Under the pieces are notes generated by a model. It was given only the letters and a program-made list of their open reading frames with translations, searched no databases and was not told where the DNA came from. From positions 1 to 6,413 of the forward strand of contig JAJXYP010000080.1 of the NCBI GenBank assembly GCA_021780545.1: 6,413 bases of DNA, in the 5' to 3' direction. This document shows positions 1-3,386 of this stretch, piece after piece (positions within the stretch are counted from its first letter, which is position 1; each line of letters opens with the position of its first letter). Origin of the DNA: a bacterium. GTDB taxonomy: Bacteria; Patescibacteriota; Minisyncoccia; UBA6257; 2-01-FULL-56-20. Both the position numbers and the translations under genes were made by a program.

Positions 1-1918
1 CACTGCCGTCGCCGGACGATTTCGACGTTGACGGCGTGGAGGTCGACGATCCGGCGACAGGAAGCGTGGCGCTGTTCTTCTCGGCGGGCGGCGTAGGAAG
101 CGGCGCCGGAGCGGGAAGCGGCGCAGGCGCGCCGAAAGGCGACACCGCGCCGGATGCGACGTCGTACTGGTACGCCTGCTGCGCGCCGTTCTCTTCGCTA
201 TTCCAGGTAAGCAGGAACCGCGGATCCGTATTGGCTCCGCTGCCCGAACCAACCGGCGAAATGGCTCCCGTTGCGAGATCGTCGACGAATATCTGCCAGG
301 TTCCGCCCTGATACGCCTGCCACGCGAGCAATCCGGCGGCAAGCTGCGGCTCGACATTTGCCTGCGATCCGTGCGTCACCTCGCTCGTCCGCCACGACCC
401 GTCAGCGCCGCGCGAAGCAAGATAAATCTGCCAAGCCCCATCCCATCCCTGCCACGCGATCCGGCTTCCGGCGATTGTCGGATTGATATTGTTCGATCCG
501 CCGCCCGGGAGCATCTGCGTCGCGCCGGTCAAAACATCGTAAACGAAAATCTGCCACCGGTCGTTCACGAGCCCCTGCCAGACGACGAGCGTTTTATCCT
601 GGTTAGAAACCGGCAGAATATTGTCGTACGCCGTATGGGTGATTTGCGAAACACGGCCGCTCTGCTGAATGAAAATCTGCTGGCTCCCGTTCTGCGGGTC
701 TTTCGCGGCATAGACGCTCGCGTACGCCGGTGGCGGCGCAAAGGTTCCCGATGACGACGACGCCTGATTCACGCAAAAATAACTTCCATCATCGAACGTC
801 AGGCATCCGGCGCGAAGCTGTTTTGAAATCTGCGCCGTCAGGTCGCTCCGGATTTGGTTCTCGTCGGACTGTTCGGTGGCGGTGAGTTTCGCCTGCTGCG
901 CCGCGAGCGCCGCGTTAAGCTGAGCGTTGTACGCTAACTGCAGCTGGTCTTCAAGCTGGCTCCGGATTTGCGCCTTCAATTGATCGACGCTCACCGCAAT
1001 TGGCGGGGCTTGAGTGGTGGTTGTCGTCGGGACCGGCATCGACAGATTCGATGCAATAGGCGAAGTGGTCGTCGCCACAGCGGCAGCCATCGACTGGGGC
1101 GGCTGCGATGACTGGGGTGACGGTGCTGCTGGCGCCGTAGAGGTAGCCGACAACGATGACGCCGTCGCGGATGATGTCGCTGCCGCACCGGAAATGATAA
1201 CGGTGCCAGTGGCTTCAAGCGTGCTGGTTGCGACCGGGCCGCCGGTTGTCGTTGTGGCGGCTGTATCGCCGGAACTGGTCGACGTCGCGCCGGTCGGTGA
1301 TAATCCGCTGCCCGGAACCGAACCATCCGGGGCCGAAGAAAGCGTTGGGGTTAATATCTGCGACGAGGTAGGGGTGGTGCTGGTTGCCATCGGCATTGAA
1401 GTCGAAGCCGGGGCCGGGGCCGCTGATGGAGCTGTTGAGCTTGCGGTTGACGCGATCGCCGATGACGTCGCCTCGGGCGATGTTGACGTCGGAACAATAC
1501 TCGAAGTCGAAGTCGATGCCGATAAATATGTGCCGGTTGCGTCCGTAATTGATACACTGCCGCCGGAAGAAGCCGGAGTCGAAGTGGAAGCCGGCGGCGA
1601 AGCCGTATTGGATATGGGCGTCGAAGAAGCGGGCGCCGGTATGGGAGGCTGATCGGATGCGATAAGCGGCGCGGCTGCCGGAGCAGATCCCGATACGGTG
1701 CCCGTCCCTGGCCCCATGGCTGACGTCGAAGTCGCCGTGTCGGCGAAGACAGCGCTCGTATTGAGCGTCACTGCTCCAATCAGGAAAAGCGCCATCATCC
1801 CGCCGACGCCAAAATTCCCCCGGCGGCTTCGCGATTCAAAATCCGGCAGACCGGACGGAGCAATAACGTCCCGGACGTATTTCGGCGGGGGAAGCGGCGG
1901 AGGAGCCGGTCGTCTCAT
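1..1918 (-). CDS. Large exported Ser/Thr/Pro-rich stalk protein with coiled coil and beta-propeller repeats (3' end outside window)
   Basis: The frame is open from the ATG at 1918 to the window edge: 639 codons, no stop, so the protein is C-terminally truncated here. A Pro-rich, basic N-terminus (residues 1-36) precedes a hydrophobic segment (about 37-53) and a plausible signal-peptidase site, VFA|D, after residue 59. Residues 60-308 are almost entirely Ser, Thr, Ala, Pro and Gly, a mucin-like stalk. Residues 309-370 look like an amphipathic coiled coil. A cysteine pair (C372, C382) follows in a short FDDGSYF context. Residues about 399-595 hold repeats with the pattern AWQ...WQI(F/Y)...D..TG, with Trp at 447, 489 and 533 and a decayed copy at 572. 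These resemble TolB/PD40-type and archaeal surface-protein propeller repeats. A second Pro/Ser/Thr linker starts near 597. The start is fixed by an ATGA overlap with the upstream HTH gene; TTAGGAAA just before it is a weak ribosome site. It is likely surface-anchored; ligand and function are unknown. Confidence 0.88.
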   Translation of the reverse strand, partial: MRRPAPPPLPPPKYVRDVIAPSGLPDFESRSRRGNFGVGGMMALFLIGAVTLNTSAVFADTATSTSAMGPGTGTVSGSAPAAAPLIASDQPPIPAPASSTPISNTASPPASTSTPASSGGSVSITDATGTYLSASTSTSSIVPTSTSPEATSSAIASTASSTAPSAAPAPASTSMPMATSTTPTSSQILTPTLSSAPDGSVPGSGLSPTGATSTSSGDTAATTTTGGPVATSTLEATGTVIISGAAATSSATASSLSATSTAPAAPSPQSSQPPQSMAAAVATTTSPIASNLSMPVPTTTTTQAPPIAVSVDQLKAQIRSQLEDQLQLAYNAQLNAALAAQQAKLTATEQSDENQIRSDLTAQISKQLRAGCLTFDDGSYFCVNQASSSSGTFAPPPAYASVYAAKDPQNGSQQIFIQQSGRVSQITHTAYDNILPVSNQDKTLVVWQGLVNDRWQIFVYDVLTGATQMLPGGGSNNINPTIAGSRIAWQGWDGAWQIYLASRGADGSWRTSEVTHGSQANVEPQLAAGLLAWQAYQGGTWQIFVDDLATGAISPVGSGSGANTDPRFLLTWNSEENGAQQAYQYDVASGAVSPFGAPAPLPAPAPLPTPPAEKNSATLPVAGSSTSTPSTSKSSGDGS

Positions 1919-2298
1919 TTTCCTAAAGCGCGCATTATGTTGACGACCACCGCATACGCCAAAAAGAGACAGAGCGCGCCAAGCGCCGCGATGCAGACAT
2001 ACACGATTCGGCGCGCCATCCGGATCACCGCCTCACCCGAACTATGACTCACCCACCATCGCCGAAATCCGGTTTTTGCGGAATCGGAAAATCCCGCTCC
2101 GCCGGTCTTGTTGTTTTTCTCCAGATATTCCGCGACCGCCTCCTCGGTCGTCATCCAGGCAACATTCAGATAAACCTGCTTGCCCTCAAGCTTGCCCTTT
2201 CTTATCAGCTGCCCCAAATAATCCGGGCTGTAACCCGTCATTTTCGACGCTTCCTTTAAGGTAATATACTTCGCTTCCTTCTTCCCGTCTGTTGCCAT
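1915..2298 (-). CDS. Helix-turn-helix (excisionase/MerR-like) protein with C-terminal membrane anchor
   Basis: A 127-residue protein. Residues 10-61 form a compact winged-helix/MerR-like DNA-binding module: YITLKEASKMTGYS begins the HTH, YLGQLIRKGKLEGKQV continues it, and a VAWMTTEEAVAEYL wing/helix closes it. This type is frequent in CPR genomes. A basic, flexible linker (62-97) leads to one transmembrane helix (about 98-121) with only RALGK-like residues after it. The protein therefore appears to be a cytoplasmic DNA-binding head tethered to the membrane with no external sensor domain. Its stop overlaps the start of the surface-protein gene (ATGA), implying translational coupling. The inference is a membrane-bound one-component regulator or DNA tether, perhaps receiving its signal from the co-encoded exported protein and perhaps binding the dyads in its own leader. 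The ATG at 2298 lacks a clear Shine-Dalgarno (TTCCTAGATTTTT upstream). Family recognition is from memory; the DNA target is unknown. Confidence 0.87.
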   Translation of the reverse strand: MATDGKKEAKYITLKEASKMTGYSPDYLGQLIRKGKLEGKQVYLNVAWMTTEEAVAEYLEKNNKTGGAGFSDSAKTGFRRWWVSHSSGEAVIRMARRIVYVCIAALGALCLFLAYAVVVNIMRALGK

Positions 2299-2322
2299 AA
2301 AAATCTAGGAAAATCGGGCATC

Positions 2323-2360
2323 TCGATGGTCGATATTTGCCAAAAATCGATACTCGATAT
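2323..2360. repeat. Two tandem TCGA-N3-TCGA dyads in the HTH-gene leader (candidate operator)
   Basis: Two 14-bp direct repeats, tcgatggtcgatat (2323-2336) and tcgatactcgatat (2347-2360), are 12/14 identical and start 24 bp apart. Each is itself a dyad of TCGA half-sites separated by three bases; in the second copy the arms extend to ATCGA/TCGAT. They sit between the predicted -10 box of the leftward operon and the HTH-gene start, where a bound protein would block transcription. Autoregulation by the HTH protein is an inference. Confidence 0.6.
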
Positions 2361-2370
2361 CCTTACTCTC

Positions 2371-2399
2371 ATTATAGAGAATCCATATTTGACTATCTG
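2371..2399 (-). promoter_or_regulatory. Predicted promoter for the HTH/surface-protein operon
   Basis: The minus strand reads a perfect TATAAT -10 box at 2376-2371. With a 17-bp spacer the -35 would be CAGATA (2399-2394), a poor match, so the promoter may need an activator or rely on the -10. Predicted transcription start is near 2364, giving a leader of about 66 nt that contains both TCGA dyads. The weak -35 overlaps a DnaA-box-like nonamer. Confidence 0.5.
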
Positions 2400-2406
2400 T
2401 GGATAA
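2398..2406 (-). promoter_or_regulatory. Perfect DnaA-box nonamer (TTATCCACA)
   Basis: The minus strand reads TTATCCACA, identical to the classical high-affinity DnaA box. A related site, AAATCCACA (7/9), lies in the same orientation at 2470-2462, and TTATTCAAC (7/9) lies on the plus strand at 2411-2419. All fall in the divergent intergenic region. No dnaA, dnaN or partition gene is in the window, so whether this is an origin element, a DnaA-responsive promoter site or chance is open. Confidence 0.4.
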
Positions 2407-2426
2407 ATCATTATTCAACACGAAAA

Positions 2427-2456
2427 GATGCTGCGGGGAAAACGAATCCCCGCATC
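2427..2456. other. Bulged GC-rich hairpin in the divergent intergenic region
   Basis: gatgctgcgggga (2427-2439) pairs with tccccgcatc (2447-2456): seven uninterrupted pairs (GCGGGGA/TCCCCGC) around a 7-base AAACGAA loop, plus three more pairs below a 3-base bulge. No T-run follows on the plus strand, so it is not a rightward terminator. On the minus strand it is followed by TTTTCG, a weak terminator-like tail, but no minus-strand gene ends here. CTGTGGAT occurs on both sides (2397-2404 and 2461-2468). Confidence 0.5.
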
Positions 2457-2477
2457 ACCCCTGTGGATTTCATCCGA

Positions 2478-2505
2478 TTGCGCGCCAAGATAAATGCCTT
2501 ATACT
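2478..2505 (+). promoter_or_regulatory. Predicted promoter for hsp20 and the downstream membrane gene
   Basis: TTGCGC (2478-2483) and TATACT (2500-2505) are separated by 16 bp, a reasonable housekeeping-type promoter with a start near 2512 and a leader of about 26 nt. A second, nearly leaderless possibility is TATAAA at 2524-2529, which would start transcription about two bases before the ATG but has no -35. A third, weaker candidate upstream is TTGACT (2389-2394), 17 bp, TATTCA (2412-2417), which would put the hairpin in the leader. No CIRCE element is present. Confidence 0.5.
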
Positions 2506-2537
2506 GAATAGAAACAGCCAGATTATAAATTTTTATT

Positions 2538-2987
2538 ATGGGACTTTTTTCACGATTTGGACGAAAGGGCGCCGAAGGAGGTGACGGATATGAAATCGAG
2601 CTCGCCAAAACACGGATGTCGGCGGTAAAGAATGATATTTTCGAAAATACCCAACCCGAAGGCCAGCTGACCGTCGATGTTTGCCAGACGCCGGACGACA
2701 TCATCGTCGAATCCCCGATTGCCGGCGTCCGCCCGGAAGATATCGACATCAACGTCACTGAGGATTCTGTGTCAATCAAAGGATCCCGGATGCATGAATC
2801 CGCGGAAAGCGGCCGCGATTACCTGTACCAAGAGTGCTACTGGGGACGCTTCGCCCGGTCCATCATCCTACCCGAAGAAGTTGATCCCGAAAGCGCCGAC
2901 GTTACTTTTAAGAATGGCGTCCTGACCATCCGCCTGCCGAAGGTCAACCGGAAGAAGACCAAGAAGCTTAAAATCCGCGTGGATTAG
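2538..2987 (+). CDS. hsp20: Small heat-shock protein, Hsp20/alpha-crystallin family
   Basis: A 149-residue ATP-independent holdase that binds unfolding proteins in the cytoplasm. The alpha-crystallin domain spans about 43-135. It starts at GQLTVDV, contains IAGVRPEDIDI and the YQECYWGRFARSIILP strand region (94-112), and ends with the family's A-x3-NGVL hallmark as VTFKNGVLTIRLPK (122-135). The C-terminal tail KLKIRVD supplies the IxV motif that plugs into neighbouring subunits during oligomerisation. The N-terminal arm is short (about 40 residues) and starts with an amphipathic MGLFSRFGRK. Two cysteines are present, C49 and C100; the position of C49 is usually Tyr or Phe in the homologues I recall. 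The ATG at 2538 has an A/T-only leader without Shine-Dalgarno; the codon pattern from there to the domain looks coding, so I keep it. A GlpM-like gene follows after 7 bp, probably cotranscribed. Confidence 0.95.
   Translation: MGLFSRFGRKGAEGGDGYEIELAKTRMSAVKNDIFENTQPEGQLTVDVCQTPDDIIVESPIAGVRPEDIDINVTEDSVSIKGSRMHESAESGRDYLYQECYWGRFARSIILPEEVDPESADVTFKNGVLTIRLPKVNRKKTKKLKIRVD
2575..2584 (+). promoter_or_regulatory. Perfect internal Shine-Dalgarno inside hsp20
   Basis: aaggaggtga matches the anti-Shine-Dalgarno sequence of 16S rRNA over ten bases, the strongest such site noticed in the window, yet it lies at codons 13-16 of hsp20. Five bases later an ATG (2590) opens a +1-frame reading frame of only 12 codons (MKSSSPKHGCRR, then TAA). 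The next in-frame ATG (2616) is 31 bases beyond the site, too far for normal initiation. Confidence 0.55.
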
Positions 2988-2994
2988 GTATCGC

Positions 2995-3363
2995 ATGTGG
3001 GCTGAGATTAAAAGCTATTTTGTTTATTTCCTCACCGGGGGCGTCTTTACGGCGCTTATTGTTGCGCTCGAGGAAAACGGGTCCCGCATGCTCTCGGGAT
3101 TTGCGACGCTCATACCCGTTTTCACGCTGGTCGCCTATTTCTTCATCGGTGAATCCCGCGGCGGAGCTGCCGTCGGCCAGCATGCGTGGTTCGTTCTTGT
3201 CGGCACCATCATTTCCTGGGTGCCCTACATGGTACTCGTCGCCTTCCTCGCGCCGCGCATCGGGCCGAAACCGGCCATTGGAGCCGGCCTCGCCGGGTTC
3301 TTCCTGCTCGCGGGAGCCTATCTTCTGATTGTTTATCACTACCACCTCTTCGGCGAAGCGTAA
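2995..3363 (+). CDS. Four-helix membrane protein, GlpM/DUF3147-like
   Basis: A 122-residue integral membrane protein with predicted helices at about 8-25, 33-52, 63-86 and 93-115. The core pattern SGFATLIPVFTLVAYFFIG followed by a WVPYM segment resembles the GlpM/DUF3147 family, in which 'G..PlfPtf.li..y.iG' precedes 'w..iPY'. That assignment rests on motif resemblance alone. GlpM-family proteins are poorly understood; the name comes from a locus affecting alginate production in Pseudomonas. No catalytic residues are evident. The ATG lies 7 bp after the hsp20 stop with a weak TTAGGT ribosome site, so it is likely the second gene of that operon. It ends 23 bp before the convergent Clp stop codon. 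I see no hairpin plus T-run in 3364-3386, so transcripts from the two sides may run into each other. An unrelated small membrane protein is the alternative. Confidence 0.8.
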   Translation: MWAEIKSYFVYFLTGGVFTALIVALEENGSRMLSGFATLIPVFTLVAYFFIGESRGGAAVGQHAWFVLVGTIISWVPYMVLVAFLAPRIGPKPAIGAGLAGFFLLAGAYLLIVYHYHLFGEA

Positions 3364-3386
3364 ACGTCGGGCGACGGTCGGCAACG

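Noticed and set aside
991..1557. Arg/His/Pro-rich minus-strand frames overlapping the stalk
   Set aside because: These are alternative frames of the surface-protein gene; the open 639-codon frame with signal peptide and ATGA coupling is clearly the real one.
1014..1652. A 212-codon plus-strand frame of Val/Ala/Asp/Glu-rich sequence
   Set aside because: It is the antisense of the Ser/Thr/Ala/Pro-rich stalk region; its composition follows from the codon bias of the real minus-strand gene, and it has no recognisable motif.
1811..1835. Twin-arginine export motif (SRRGNF) before the hydrophobic segment of the surface protein
   Set aside because: The residues after the arginine pair do not fit the S-R-R-x-F-L-K consensus, so a Sec signal is more likely.
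2388..2537. CIRCE/HrcA operator upstream of hsp20
   Set aside because: No TTAGCACTC-N9-GAGTGCTAA or close variant is present; the only good inverted repeat (2427-2456) is unrelated in sequence.
2411..2779. A 122-codon minus-strand frame across the intergenic region and start of hsp20
   Set aside because: It is antisense to the conserved alpha-crystallin domain and has no recognisable domain.
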